Shown: piece by piece, positions 1-13,969 of the stretch
Layout: each line of letters starts with the position of its first letter
How positions within the stretch are numbered: position 1 is the first letter of the stretch
Assembly: GCF_963678975.1 (NCBI RefSeq)
Contig: NC_089279.1
Location: forward strand, 35,793,933-35,857,932
Length of the DNA: 64,000 bases
Reading direction: 5' to 3'
Source: Dysidea avara
Lineage: Eukaryota; Porifera; Demospongiae; Dictyoceratida; Dysideidae
Program-made: the position numbers and the translations under genes
The notes under the pieces: model-generated
The model's database searches: none
What the model saw: the letters and a program-made list of their open reading frames with translations, nothing else
What the model was told of the DNA's origin: nothing

Positions 1-69
1 TTAACAATAAAGTAATTCCAATTAATGCTTTATACATCCTAATACAACATACACCATGTGTGTGTTTAG

Positions 70-3000
70 GTTGTAGCAATCAGTTCTGGCGGGTTAACAA
101 CCAGAGAAGGGTATAAAGATTCCAGAGAAGTGAAAATATTGTTTGAAGAAACATTCTTTAACCAACGAGATGAGAGTTACCGTGTGTTGTGCTTGGAACA
201 ACCTTTAGAAGGAGGTACCTTATTTGTTTGCTTACACATTTAAATTGATAGATTTCTATTGGTTGTAGCTATTTTGGATGAACCAGTGGTCGTAGAATTA
301 GAGTCACTAGAAGATTGTGTGAAATTTTTATGGAGTGATTCCAGTAAGTGTGTGGAGGTGTGAGGGTTCACAACTTGGGTAGAGTGAGGGATCCCAAATT
401 TGTTCAAGACAAGATTTCTAGCAAAAAATGTAATGCTCAGATCACATGACGCTTCTGTGATTATATTTGATCTTTGAACTAAAACTGGAACCATAATTCT
501 ATAATATACACAATACTAGAATTAATGCTGGGACCATAACAATAAGTTGAAAGCATGTAAAGTTGGTTATTATATCAGCTACATTTGTTGCCAATACTGG
601 AACTGTAATTTGGACAAAATCCAGTTCAATGAAGCTGCAAACCCAAAGATTTTGGTTCTACAGACTTCTTAATTCTGCAAAATTAAACAATACTGATTCA
701 ACTGAACACACTCGTAGTTATTGGAAACATACATATTCAATTGCTGTGTGTGTAGACTTGGTTTGGCTTTTTTATAATTTACGTGCATAAATCCCAAGCC
801 AGTTGGTATGTTTTCTTCAGATATAGTAAACATTGCGTGATATTTCTAACATGAAGACTTAGGTAGGCGTTAAATACAATACCAAATATTGTGTCCATCT
901 ATTGTTAGCCAGGCCAGTAGTAGGTTAGATTAGTGATGCACCGATTAATCAGTAAATAATCAGAAGTCAGCCAACTTTCAGCAATATTGGTATTTGTAAT
1001 TATAACTGCCAATTTATTCGACTGGCCCTTATGATATTGGAAGTTTTAAAAATGGTAATTTTTACAAAGTACATCTGTTAAACATAATCATTGGGTCAGT
1101 TATCAGTATCGGCCATTGTGTGAATTTTAATGTCGGCTAATCAGATTGTTGGCAAAATCCCTTATCGGTGCATCTCTACTAAGACTAGAACTTTTACAAG
1201 CCTAGCTAGCAAATTCTTTAAACTTTTGTTCTTCTACCCTCTCTCACCAGACTAAGCAGATTCTTTGCATGTTCCAGTTGTTGTTACCCTTTCCAGACAC
1301 ATACAAGACGAGGAAGAAGATTGATGGATTACTGGTGCAGTTTTCACTGATGGAACACGAGCAGGATAAACCTAAGAAGAGCCGCATTCAAGTACTAGTG
1401 GTAAGTGTGCTTTTAATAGACATCATACAGAATTGCTTTTGATGTATATGTATTATAATATGTAAGCAGAATAGACAAATTGAGAAGGCTACCTTCTTAG
1501 AGACACTGCTTACAGTTATAATCTTTGCACACACAAAATTGTTATAAATCAAGATTCAATTGTAGGTGCCTCCTTAGCGCAGTAGGTAGCGCGTGAGTCT
1601 CATAATCTCAAGGTCGTGAGTTCGATCCTCACAGGGGGCACATTTTTTTTGTTTTGTTTTATGTACTTTTTATAGTTACATGTTTTCTTCTTTTTTTTAA
1701 AAAAAATTTGTGTACTGTAATTTATTTTTGGCAGCAGTCAGTAGAACTGTAGCTCCATTTATCAACCCATATCATAGATATTTCTCAATTCTAAAGTTCA
1801 AAAACGGAAAAGGTTTATGCGCACTAAATGATTTATTGTGTATCTGTACAAATTATTGTTCATCTCAACTTTGTGTAGGATGTATGCAGAGCCTTCTTTG
1901 CTCATGCCTTGCACTTTGCCAGTAGAGATGGGAACATTGTAAGTGTCCACGACTACACTACAATATGTGTTATGCTGCATGTGTGTATTGTCCACATTAT
2001 TAATGCTTACAATTATGTGCCATATAAACAGAGCAGTTAGTAGCTACTAGCTAGGAAAGATAAATTTTGAGTCATGTGAGCTATCCATGTATGCAGTTTG
2101 GTGAACTAGTTACTGTACATAAAGAAAATTTCCTTGCCTGCTTTGTTATTGGACTGGATGAGGAACTACCTGTAGTAATGTTCACGTACTTACACACACA
2201 CACACACTACACGCACACATACACAAACACGCTACACACACACATTACACACACACGCTACACACACACAACAGTACGCACACACAGAGATGTACTACAC
2301 ACATGTGATTGTTACGTAATTCTCTCATACTAGAGAAAACAAATTCATGGTAGTGGGGTACTGAAGAAAGCTCTTTACCAAAGCATTGAGGTGAGTCTGT
2401 CAACAGTTCTGAGCTACATAACAGTGTACACATATGGTGGCCTACAATACTTGACTACACAAAGCATTGTACAAAATAGCCTTCACACATGTACCTACTG
2501 TATGTATACAGTATGATATCTATAACATACGATGTCACCTGTCTATGTATATTTCCCCACGTGTGTCATTTGTAAAGTATGCTACAAGGTGTGTGCTTAC
2601 ACTGCATCTACTATCTTGCTGCCATACCATAGACTCTAGTTATTAGACACACATGGTTAAGTGCATGTTGCCTGTTAAGAACATATAGTTGAAATTGCTG
2701 CTGCAACCTCATGTTATACAGGATTGCAGCGAAAGATTGTTACAATAAACCAGAAGTGTCACAGCACATTCAATGGCTTGCCCAGCTTCTGTCTAGCATA
2801 CACTACTGCCTGTAATGATAGCTACACTTGACTTGTCAGGATTGCCATTTCCTCAACTGAAGCAAATTATTTGACTGAATACTGCTTTGTGGGCTCAAAT
2901 AATTCCCTTCTAGTAGAAACTCCTTGGTGTCATTGATAAGTGCATAAGCACATGCACTTAAAAACCAGAGTGTGTGGTACCATGTGAGGTACAGTAGTTA

Positions 3001-6000
3001 TTCATATAGTCTGCATATCTTTTACATGATAATTGTATAGTGAAATTCATCTGTTATCATCAGCCATACTTTCTAATCACCTGGTGGGCATGTTAGCCAG
3101 ATGTGACATGTGTTCTCCCTGCATGTTAAGTGTAACATGAATGTATCGTACATGTAAGGATGTGAGGTGTATGTAATATGTATCAGGTGATGTGTAGCTT
3201 AAGTATTACACCTTTGATCATGAGAAGTTGTTCTTGCCTTTTCTGTCCCACTAGTTTATAAAATTATTTTGAACATTTTATGGTATGATTTCTGTTCTGT
3301 GGTGTTGTAGACGTACATCATGTCTCAAGTGTTCCGTAATGTCTTTAAAGAGGTGTGCGTCCAGCGGTCGGGTCAGGTGAGCAGTAATTAGAGTATTATG
3401 CATCACAATAGTATGACTACGTGTTGTGTTAGGATGCTGAGCTGAACACTACCACCCGTAAGTTGTCGGACATTACTCCACACCAGCTGGGAGTGAAGGC
3501 TCATCATCAGTAAGTTTGTTAGTTGAGGTGATTGTGTAGTGTAGTGTGTTATGTAGGACTAACCTTGTTGATGTGAGGGATAAGCTATCACAATTGAATA
3601 ATGTGAGTATGTGTAGTGTTACTAGTATGTACATGTTCAGATACTTATAGCAGATGTTGGAGAATCAACCATATGCCATATGGGCACCTTGGTAGTTTAC
3701 ACGTTAACATTATTTAGTATTTTAGAGTGTTGTCGCTCACCAGTCCTTGAAGCCTTTAAGAGTCTTCAGTGCCTGTAGAGTTTCCCCGCCATTTCAGATA
3801 CTTTCTTTGTTCTTGAGGTTTGCTCTCAGTCTGTCACAAGTCATCACATCCGTGTGGTGGGTGGCAGGTAGCAGTTTAGTGACGGTTAAACAAAGGTGGA
3901 GCCTGACTAGGGTACCTTGACATCTCGCCACATACACATTTAAACATTTCGCATTTTCATGATGCCTCTATATCTTTCAGAGAGATAGACTTGTCTGACA
4001 TCATTTTACAGGCCATCAGAAAAACAGCCATCTTAAGCAGGCCCAATAAGTTGAATGTAGTTTAGTGTGAAAATTTTCAGTCAAATACGTAGTGCAGCAA
4101 CGTCATGTTGGTTTTTAGCCTTTAGACTAACTCATATCGTTGATTTTTTACAACATCCAGTCACATATGATATCCTATTCCCTCCACTATTAGTATCGTA
4201 CCCCAATGGAGAAGCTAATCTGCATCAAGATGGCCATTGGGGCACTACATGGTCCAGCCACTAAGAGCAGTGAGGGTGAGTAGTGACTTGTCCATCCGTC
4301 TGTGTGTCATTACATCCTCTTGTAGCCATGACAGCAGATGAGCTCCTGTCAGTGTTCATCTACCTCATCATAGCATGTGACATTCCTAACTGGTGAGGGG
4401 TGTGGTTTAGTGTAAGGGGTGGAGATGAGATGTGCAGCATAGCTAGTAAAGGATTCACATTTAAGAAGCATAGTACATTACCTGACATGATCCTCACACA
4501 TGGTCTCTAATTGGCAGGTTTGGTAACATAGTCTACATCAAAGGATTCAGTCTATCACAGTGTACCAGTGAGGATCACATGTGAGCTACTTATGATGTCA
4601 TTTTTGTCTGATATGATTGGCTGTATTCTGTTGCAGCTACCTGCTGACATCACTGGAGGCAGGGCTGCAGTACCTCACCAGCAATCAGCTGCCAGCAACC
4701 ACACCCACTGAAGGGAAGGGCTTGGAAGGCTCCACACAAGTGCCATTCGTCATTCGGTCAGACAATGTATGCCCCAGTGAGAAATCTGAAGTGGACGTGT
4801 TTTTTGAGGTGAGTTTGTTGGGTTGGAACTTAAAGAGTTCTTAATTTGTGGACACCTTTGCTGTGTACATTATATGTAATATGAGAAGATTTGGATGATC
4901 AGGGAAAGTTCAGTTATTGTTATTTGGCTAAAATTGTTTATGTCAATTGAGGACATTTTTTAAGTATGTACATACCGTATGTACGTATGTATGTACCAAA
5001 AACAACTAATGTAATACTAAGCTTTACATGACAAATGACGACGATAACATTGTTACAAACACAGGCCATCATCAACAATGACATAGCGAAGGTCAGAGCC
5101 CTACTCAACAAGGATAAGACAATAGAGGACAATGTCGACTTCACCGACTTCTGTCACCCTCTCTGTGACTGTGATCGTTGTGAGGAATTGAAGAGGCAGC
5201 AGCGAGAGGAGACACAAGACGACGATGATGATGAAACTGATTCTGCTACAGTGTATTCCAGAGGGGAACAAGGCCGCACTGGACTACACCATGCAGCCAG
5301 GAAGGGTAAGTCCCTATTGCCCGAAGGTCAATGTAACATAAGTATTTAATAGCCTGGTAAGTCCTAGTGACATATGTTGAAGTTTAGAACATTTGCACCA
5401 TTCAATAAACTTTCTGTAGTTAACAAAAAAAAAAAAAAAAAAATTCAACTATTTAGGTCATGTGGACATTATTGAATTACTACTGGACTATGGCTCATCA
5501 GCAGTTGCCCCTGACAACCATGGTTCCACTCCCCTACATTTAGCATGTCAGAAAGGTCACCAGAGAGCTGCTGTAAGTTGGCACCTTTTATGTGATCTCA
5601 AGTGTGTGAGTTACTATGGTTACAGCTGCTGTTACTGGCCAATGAAGCAGAAGCTAACAAGGTTGATATCAGAGGAAACACTGCTCTACACCTGGCATGC
5701 TCATATGGCCATGTTGAGGTGTGTCCATCTGTACGTGTGTATATGTGATACTATCAAGAGTGAATAACCTGACAAGAATCCTGTAGTTAGAACATGTTCT
5801 TTTATGGGAATAGTTCTGTTTAACCTTTGGGAGCCAAGTTACACCTGACTCTTCTATAAGATAATGTGACTGCTTTATGACTGCTCTTTAGAGTACAGTA
5901 TCTTAAATGTAAATCCTCTTCAATTACATTCATTTTTGAGGCAACTACCTTGGTTGGCTCAGTTTCTCTTCTGATTGGCAGAAATCTATCAGTCAAAGTT

Positions 6001-9000
6001 TACAAGGAGTCAAAGTGTTTATGTTTTCCTTTACTGTTCCTTGTAGTGTGCCAAGGTGTTGTTGTTTCATAATGGTTCCACAACATGTGACGTTAACTGT
6101 GCCAATGATGTCGGGGACACACCCCTTCACAGAGCAGCACGATGGGGATACAGTGAGTGAAATATTACAATTTTCCCCAATGTGTGTGTGGAGCATGGTG
6201 TTTAGTTGGTCATGGTGTTTAGTTGGTCATGGTGTTTTGTACTTGAATTGTAAGGAGGTTTTCAATGTTGTAAGAGAAGCCAGCACTTTTGTAAATGTTT
6301 TGGTGTAAAAGTGTTGCATCATCCAAGTAGTATGAGATGATATGTTGTAAATATTTACCCTCTAATAAAAGTACAAGCTCAAAAAGATACTGGGAATTCT
6401 TCCTCATAAGTACAACAAGCCAAGTTAAATGTTGGGGTGCTAAAAGAGTGGATTTAATTAGCAAACTAGCAAGGAAGCTCAAAGGCACAGTACAAGAACC
6501 AATATGACCAGAAAGGATTATAACTAGTCTTCGTTGATCTGACAGTATGTCAGATCAAAGTCAAAGTCATGATCTGACATTGTATGGCAATGCTTAGCAG
6601 CATGTGTAAGCATGCCAATTTGGGGCATATCCCTTGAAAAAATTTTGAACTTGGGTGTGAGTATTTTGATACCTCCTTCAGCAGCCATGCACTGTTACAC
6701 TGTTAAACCATATACATAATAAATAACAACATTATGATGATTTGATATGAAATTATCCAATGTGATGTTTTGTGACATATCTATCAACTATGGTTTTAAT
6801 TGCAGGACATTTAAAACCCGTTTAGAAGCCTCTAAAACAGTGTGTGAGCATGTGGTAGAATGGTGCAGATTGCACTTCATTGAAGGGTGCAGCTTCGATT
6901 CCCCAAGTCAGTTTTTGTTCTTTGAACCTTTTAGGTGCACCTTTTTGGACTGCTCTATTAGAGTCGCTGACTGTTCTATTAGAGTATATCAATCTTTTTT
7001 AGTGGAAATCAGTTGGCCATCAACTGTTATAATCCACTCTGAACATGACAAGTCTATATAATCTTCAGTTTTTAATGTTCATTCCTCCAAATGCACTCAT
7101 TTGCTGAAGATACTGCTGGGGTCAAGTATTTAACGTAGGTTAAGAAATTTATTTTCATGGAACAAATTTTTGTGGTTTAGATGTCAATCTCCATACAACT
7201 TGTACATAGGCTGTAAAAAGCCCACGAAATCCATGAAAATTTGTATCCCACAAAAATTTCTTACCCTATGGTACCATACACTGATGGCAAATACACCTTC
7301 GGTAATTTACACATTATGTTGTATTCACTGTTGCAAATGGAGATGCCTGTCTGTAAGTCAGCTTCTGAGTATTCTTTTTAATTGACCCAAAATACATGGG
7401 CCTGCTAGATTCCAGATTATTTACATGTAAATGGAAGATCCAAAATCACACAAATGCTTTAGCTTACATATTTGTAGCAACTGCACTGTGTGTAGTTTAT
7501 AGTGTGGTTGTGTTGTTGGAGTTGTCATGCTTCATGATATGATCTATCCCTGTAGTTGTGATAGTAGCACTACTACTAGAACACAGAGCTAATCCGTTAC
7601 TAAGGAACAAGGAGAATGAGACACCATATCATTGTGCCTACCACAAGAAGGTATACAGTGTGTACTAGTACTGGTTGTGATGATACTACTACAGGTTCAA
7701 GATATCTTGTTGCCATTCCTCAATCCTGCAGCAGCCACTGAAGCTGCTGCTGCTAAACTGCACCGAGCTGCAACCATATCTCATCTTTCTACCCCTGAGG
7801 ATAAGGAATCTAAACTACGTCATGTATCTGATTCTTCCATAGTAAGTGTGTGTGTGTAGTTGCTGGTGATGTCCCTGACCATGCAACGGAGACCAGGGCA
7901 GGGCTGAGGGTTTCTTCTAAAGGTCTTGCAACAGGAAATACCCTATGCATACAATTAATTCATGATGTTAGTGCAAGACAGAGCTACACAACAGCTCCTT
8001 GGCTAGATAATCAGGTGCAGGCACATGCTATTGTCCAGGGCCTTTCCATTTTGGGTTGCCTCACCTGTCGGCTGCTTAGCATCCCTTTGCCAGGTGGTAT
8101 GGCAACATGTGGAGTGGATGAGATTGTGTTACAGTCAGTTCCACAGCTCTGTGATATGTATAGAGAATGTACTGTACAAACATACTCATACACAGTATGA
8201 CACACACATTCCTCCCATACAGGGTTCCAAGTCTAGTACACTAGGCAGGACCACCAGACCAGTTTCATCAAGTGGCCTCAGGTCAGTATCCCTCACTCAA
8301 CCACCATCCCCAGCAGTCCAGTCCAAATTGGATCGACTGATCAAGAAATTACTGAAGGCTGGTAGTGATGGGGACCTGGGAATGGTGAAGTTCCTGCTAC
8401 ACTGGAATAACCCTGCAAAAGACAACAGTAATGGTGACACTCCTTCCTCCAGTGTTGCTGTCACTACAGTAGTTTGTCATCCACTGTGCGAATGTGATGA
8501 TTGTATTAAGAAGGTAAGCAGTGCGTGTTAGGCAGTGCGTGTTAGGTAGAGTGCATTGGGTCCTTTGGACTTGGGAGTGTAGAACTCTGTAAAGAGTGCA
8601 ACAGTGTGTATTTGTGTGTGTGTGTGTGTGTGCGGTGTGTGTGTGTGTGTGTGTGCGGTGTGTGTGTGTGCGGTGTGTGTGTGTGTGTGTGCGGTGTGTG
8701 TGTGTTCATTCTTAGTCACTAATTCTTACATATGCAGTGTTCATAAAAACACAAGTATAAGAGAAAATTAAGAATTTTAAGTTCATCATAGAAATAAGCA
8801 GAGAAACAATGGAGGTCGTTGACACCTGCAGATATACTAGTGGATAAAACAATCTCTAATTCAGTCTGTATTATTAAAATTCTTGTACTTGTTTGTTCAC
8901 TTTTTGTAACATAATAAATTATGACTGGTTAATACATGTACCACATCAAAAGAAACAATGGTGCCAGACATATTGTTTTCGTCTGAACGCTCGTCGTAAC

Positions 9001-12000
9001 AATCAATTACTGAAAGCTGTTATGCTCTCATTGGTATGTTCAGCCTGTTACAAATAAAGAACAATACAAGAAGTGGCTCATCAATCCAGTCACTACACAG
9101 GTCAATTCCGGGAAACCGGATCACACACTACCGTGAATCAACAATTTGAGCTGTCAGCAAAGAGAGATGGGACAAAGATAAGTCCATGATGCGTGTATTA
9201 ACTGTACATATTGCAGCATGCCAAGGCCCTCAGCAGTGATAAAATCAAGCCCATAATCTTAGTTGTTATTAAGTTACAGTTGTCTGAAGGCATCAGTAAG
9301 TAAGTCAGTTAGTCAGGCAGGACAGATTCCTCTAAATAGAAAAAAAAATTGTAACAATCTATTGGAAGCATTCCAACCCATACTTAAGACACTTTTGGGC
9401 TTGGTTAAACCTAACCAATACTGCCAAGGTGTCATGAAGGTATTGTGAGGTAGCTGATTTCTGGCCAATATTTTATTTGTGTGAGAAAGTATAAACCTTC
9501 ATGATCCCTAGTATACATGCAGTTACTACCATACTGTATGGTAATACTATTAAATATTTTGTCCTCAAATCTCTTACTGTATTTTTAAGTCACATGTGTG
9601 CATTTGAGGAGTATGTGCATCCTGTTACCATGGCATTGTTGTTGCTATAGAAACTAACAGTTAACTCATGTGATATGAACGGAATGACGTTATTACATCA
9701 GGCTTGTCTCCATGGACACCGCAAACTGGTTGAGTTATTGATAGAACATAATGCTAACATCAATGTCACGACGAACACTGATCGACTATCACCACTGCAC
9801 TATGTGTGCCAGTATAACCACAAGGATGTGCGTATGTGTCTGTCAGTGTGTTGGTCTGTCTTGAAGTCTGTTATAAGACTTTGCTGTATGTATGTACACA
9901 CACTATATTTAATATATGATACAATTTCCATTTCCAATTGGAAATGGAAAGTTATCATGTACCATTTCCAAGATTACAGTCTCACTTTTGAGATCACCTC
10001 TAGTGGTACACCAATATGAAAATATTGGCTACAAAATTATTGATATGTTGTAGAAAGGTTACAATCTGAACACAAAAGTTATAAGTGTGGACACCGTATA
10101 CAATAAATGTAAATTTCAGTGCTTGCTGGCCATATTTACAGTACTTGGGTACGCTCTGCGACAAGCCCTCGTTTTTAAAATTGATTGCTGAGAAATGTGG
10201 TTGCTATTGAAGATGTGTTCTACCAAGGATATACGGTATAGAGACTCACATAAAATTCCAAATAGTAATTACTCAATTAAAGTAAGCTGTACAAACACAT
10301 GCCTGGTATTCAAAGTTCTGATAGTGATATTATATTGGTGTGCCTCTAACTACCTCAGCAATATGATTGCTAAATCAAGTGTGGTACATTTGGAACTGGC
10401 TACTTGTGTTATTGTAAAGAGGTTGACAATTTCAGAAATAAAATTTTATTAACAAGTCTGGGATTATAAACTGTTTGTTACCCAGTTAGTGATGCACTGA
10501 TATTAAAATGCCAGGAAATCAGTTTACCAGCAAAGGTTTAAAAACAATTTATCCATAAATATTAGCAGATGTTTTAACATATTTTATTAATGAAATCAAG
10601 ACAGAAATCAAAGAAAATTTATTGACTAAATTACTGTGAAGTACCAGTTGATAGGATAATCAGCAATATGTACTATCAGTGTATCTGTAGTATCCATTGT
10701 GTATACTGTAACACATGCTGCATCACATGATCTGTTGATACAACTGCATCACATGATCTGTGATACACTCCATCACATGATCTTATTAATTACAGATTGT
10801 ACTATTGCTATTGGAGAACAAGGCTAATTTGGACCCCCGAGATGTCCACCTTAACACTCCACTACATTTCTGTTGTAACAATGGTCACATGGAGTCTGCT
10901 ACTCTCCTTATGATTGTGAGTGTGTTGTGTGTGTGTGTATGGGGGGGGTCTACTCTAAAGGACTACAAGAAACCCCTCTACCATAGGAGAATTCTTTGTA
11001 AAGATGTCATTACAATATGTAGAGAATTTTTTTCTAGTGAAGTTCTGCAATGTTGAGGGGTACCAATGCAGTACATATTGTTAGTGTATGAAAAGCAGTA
11101 TCAGTGGTGTAGAGTATCATGACCAACATTGTCACTGCTACTGCTGTTGTAAATACTGATTGAAAGTTGTTCAGCATTTCCTCGTATCAAAGCCCGGGAT
11201 TTTATTCCTTCCCAGCATTTTCACCCGGCCTATAAGCAAATATGGCCTTTATTTCAGACCAGTCATTTAGTTTGGATAGGAGTGAATGACTCCAAGAATT
11301 TTATCAAATTGAACTTGTGGCAGAACACCTAACGTTAAGTATGAATACCTTTATACAGTGTGTTGTTACTATGTAAACAAGTGAAGTGAAAGGCCTAAAG
11401 TGATTGACAATGATACATTTCTGCATGTGGACTTGTCTGATCACTTGTATGATTACTCATAGCGCCTTCATCTTTCAGATGACTCTAAACTTAATGTTGA
11501 TAACAGTACCAGTAAGGAAAAGAATTAAAGCCACTAACAATAGGCTGGGCCTGTATTCAAGACCAGCCATTTATTTTCCCAATGTACTCCCCCGGCTTAT
11601 AATTGAGACTGGTGTTTATTCAAATTCAGGGTTATATGAAGAAATACTGTACAAGGACATGATTATATTCTGAGTCTTTTTCTGACCCCATGATATAACC
11701 CCTTGTATCTGTGTTTGCCGTGCCTAGCATGGAGCTAATGTCTACTTGCCCAATGAGAGAGGAGACACGCCCCTGCATAATGCTGCTAAGTAAGGTGTTA
11801 TCATGAAATGTAATTTGATTGGGTATAAATAAGTGTTGTATAAAGGGACTTCTTTATGGTAGATCCTTTGGGACTAGTGAAACTTCATATAAAATTGTAT
11901 TCAAGGCCATCCTTTATTATAGCACTTCAGAAAAATTAAAAGAGAAATAAGGTGGTTAATATCCTATTATGGAAGCCCAGGTGTATGATTTGGGAAATAT

Positions 12001-12624
12001 TGAGCAGCCCAAAACATAGCTAAATGAAGTGCCTGACCAAGGTAGTGCATTGCATTTTATTTCAACTTATTATCACTGGCTATTGTCTGGAGCCCTTAAG
12101 CTTCACTGTGCCCATGGGTGAATGTGAAACCAAAAATTCACTTCCTTTAGTAAATTTACTTTATATAACACCACTAGATGGAATCATCCTGAACTAGTAC
12201 ATGAACTATTATTATATGGAGCGAAGCCGATGGCAGTCAACCAACACGGTATGACACCATTTGATGTCACAAAGAGTGAAGACTGCCAGAGAACATTACT
12301 AGAAGCTAGGGAAGGTATTATTCAAGTTGGTGTCCATGCTACCAAACCTGGTGACATTGAGACCTTTTCATCGTCGCACAACAAATTTGACAGTAGTCCA
12401 GCAACAGCAATTCTTGGTAACCATGACAGTGTGATAAAGTCACCTTCCAGTGACGCTAGTAGCTGGGATGTGATTGGTTAGTTTTGTTACCATGACACCC
12501 ATGTATATTATGGTAACATATTTTAGAATCACCATTATTTAGGAGAAGACGGAGTTTTGCGTCATCAAATATCTTCAAAGACATTGAATCTTATGATAAG
12601 ACTGTCTCGTTGGAAGAAAAGTGA
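70..12624 (+). CDS. ANKRD27: ANKRD27/VARP homologue, VPS9-domain ankyrin protein (5' partial)
   Basis: Exons read as 70-214, 269-343, 1251-1400, 3311-3376, 3433-3509, 3557-3602, 4194-4275, 4326-4392, 4518-4580, 4637-4808, 5065-5305, 5457-5572, 5626-5718, 6047-6152, 7556-7650, 7695-7841, 8223-8513, 9651-9827, 10796-10915, 11728-11789, 12178-12476, 12527-12624. GT-AG phases agree at every junction except 343/1251, where one short exon is unseen. About 928 residues are visible. Order: LFEETFFN block, VPS9 domain (ADELLSVFIYLI, YLLTSLEAGLQYL), first CHPLCDCDRC (about residue 344), five ankyrin repeats, linker, second CHPLCECDDC (about 665), five more ankyrin repeats, short tail ending VSLEEK. In human VARP this order serves Rab21 exchange, Rab32/38 and VAMP7 binding, and zinc-dependent VPS29/retromer binding through the two Cys motifs on endosomes. 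The same roles here are inferred from family. The true start lies left of the window. Confidence 0.93.
931..1180. mobile_element. hAT-like MITE in ANKRD27 intron
   Basis: The ends are inverted: TAGTGATGCACCGAT on the left and ATCGGTGCATCTCTA on the right, about 250 bp apart. The TIR resembles the element at 48217-48677, which has a clean 8-bp duplication. No clean target duplication is visible here, so this copy is probably old. Confidence 0.6.
1568..1640 (+). tRNA. tRNA-Met (CAT), elongator type
   Basis: A 73-nt cloverleaf lies in an ANKRD27 intron in the same orientation. Acceptor stem GCCTCCT pairs with AGGGGGC (one G-U), discriminator A. D arm is GCGC-AGTAGGTA-GCGC, anticodon loop CTCATAA, and T arm GTGAG-TTCGATC-CTCAC. 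The sequence is very close to the usual animal elongator tRNA-Met. A run of T follows immediately and fits a Pol III terminator. No intron. Confidence 0.95.
2191..2286. repeat. (CA)n-rich microsatellite
   Basis: Imperfect CACA tract with TACA and CGCA interruptions inside an ANKRD27 intron. Confidence 0.85.
7138..7266. mobile_element. Foldback MITE with TA target site
   Basis: Long imperfect inverted repeats run from GGTTAAGAAATTT on the left to AAATTTCTTACCC on the right, flanked by TA on both sides. Inner arms also pair (TTTCATGGA with TCCATGAAA). The 129-bp length and TA flanks fit a Tc1/mariner-type non-autonomous element. Confidence 0.7.
8596..8705. repeat. (GT)n microsatellite with GCGGT interruptions
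   Basis: TG dinucleotide tract broken at intervals by GTGCGGTG units, in the intron after the exon carrying the second Cys motif. Confidence 0.9.
8749..9530. repeat. Dispersed repeat R1 (non-autonomous DNA element), copy in ANKRD27 intron
   Basis: Shares landmarks with the precisely bounded copy at 60338-61104: an ACACCTGCAGATATACTAGT block near its left end, a CAGT/CAGG-rich tract in the middle, TTTTGGGCTTGGTTA..CCTAACCAATACTGCCA near the right, and TTCATGATCCCTA at the end. No coding capacity seen. Confidence 0.65.
10486..10690. mobile_element. Degenerate hAT-like MITE
   Basis: The left end TAGTGATGCACTGATAT and the right end TATCAGTGTATCTGTAG are eroded versions of the GATGCACCGATA inverted ends seen elsewhere in the window. 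Confidence 0.4.
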
Positions 12625-13430
12625 CAACAGATGGACAGACGGATGGACAATTTCAAAATCAATTCATCATTAATTCTATTTCATCAATTATTGTACTATT
12701 TTGAATTCTCTGTGTGCTGTGAGTATTGTATGTGTACGTCCAGTAAGCTTATCTGACAATGAACTACTCTACATGCTACTATATCACTATCTACAACGGC
12801 CACTGGTTATTACTGTGGCTACTTGTTGGACTGTTTGTGTAATGTGAGTAGTGATTTTTGTAACAATTTCTTTTTATAGCAAAATTTGTAAGGTTTAAGA
12901 TTATCTGAAATTTCACCTGATTAAGACAGCCACTTCAATGATTTTATTGTACCAGAAAACTTTGGTGAATTTGGATTTTGGAAAGAAAGAGTTTGGCAAA
13001 GTTTTAGTAGTTATTTGTATTGAACAAAGATACAGCAGATTTTAGTTTGGCTAAACACTATTCACTTGCCAGAAGAACACGTACCACTGCAGGATCTTGA
13101 TAATACACACTGATGTAATTCTCTCTACTACGTTATATTATGGTCTGAGAATTGGCAGTAAAACTGCAACCCAAAACGTACCTTACTACATTAATATGGG
13201 ACCAGCCAAGTCAATGTCCATTAACAATAATGCTTACCAACCAGTTGTACAGTGCATTTCCCAAATCAGGAATACCAAGAATGTATTGTTACTGTCAGGT
13301 ACTATAGGATGAAATATCGCTAGAATCTCCTATAATACTAATTATAGACAAGCAGAACAATTAGTTTCTTTGCCGCAATGTAGACTTTCCTCTTCGGAGA
13401 GGTTTTTGCAAGCATGTTAATGGGCCCTAC
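12625..13430. other. ANKRD27 3' flank, no gene seen
   Basis: AT-rich sequence holding the 3' UTR of the ankyrin gene and then unique-looking DNA. I see no convincing exon, RNA or transposon end. Confidence 0.6.
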
Positions 13431-13439
13431 TCAGCTTTT

Positions 13440-13900
13440 AATGCACCTCAATAATGCCATCATCATCACTACTGTCACTAGACCCCTTGTTACCTGTTAA
13501 CAATAACCACACGCTACACCAGTGTCTGCACTAGGGTGGTGGACTGTCGCACTCAGACCACTTTTCTCCCTTATCGCTTATGCATAGCGCATTTGAGTGG
13601 GACTAGACTGTTAGCGCTGGTGGAGTGAAAAATAATCCAAAGACATGAAATAATCACCCAACGGTCCATCCATGATAGCTTAGGTTCTTGTTTATGGTTT
13701 TGGCTTATCATTCGTTTGTGTTGGCTGGCTGGCAGGGTTGCCTAGGTACTGAAGAGCTAATCGTTTGCTTGTTGGTACGGGGAGCTTCTACAGCTTCAGA
13801 AGGTTTGTCTGTATTTTCGTGTTTCTTCTTTGTTGGCTTTCGCTATAGCCTCGCTAGAAGAACTTCCCGTGAGTGAATATCAACTTGAACAATGTCCATC
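13440..13900 (-). pseudogene. Degenerate copy of the Lys/His-rich tail protein gene
   Basis: On the minus strand this matches the three-exon gene at 35198-35819. The shared acidic stretch, a CTGTTAACA intron border and parts of exon 1 are recognisable in the same order. The middle of exon 1 is replaced by unrelated sequence and the Lys/His tail at the 3' end is gone. A TATATA box and the 5' flank leading into the tRNA-Met at 13970 are kept. It cannot encode the intact protein. Confidence 0.7.
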
Positions 13901-13969
13901 GAAGAGTCAATGATCTGCAGACGACAAAACCAGATTTATATACCTTATAAATCGATAAGTCTTTCAGGT

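Noticed and set aside
381-450. Candidate for the missing ANKRD27 exon (RDPKFVQDKISSKK-like)
   Set aside because: Length is plausible, but phases do not join cleanly to 1251 and the similarity to VARP is too weak to claim.
240-494. Minus-strand open frame over the start of the window
   Set aside because: It is the shadow of an ANKRD27 exon (269-343) that continues the VARP reading frame in phase on the + strand.
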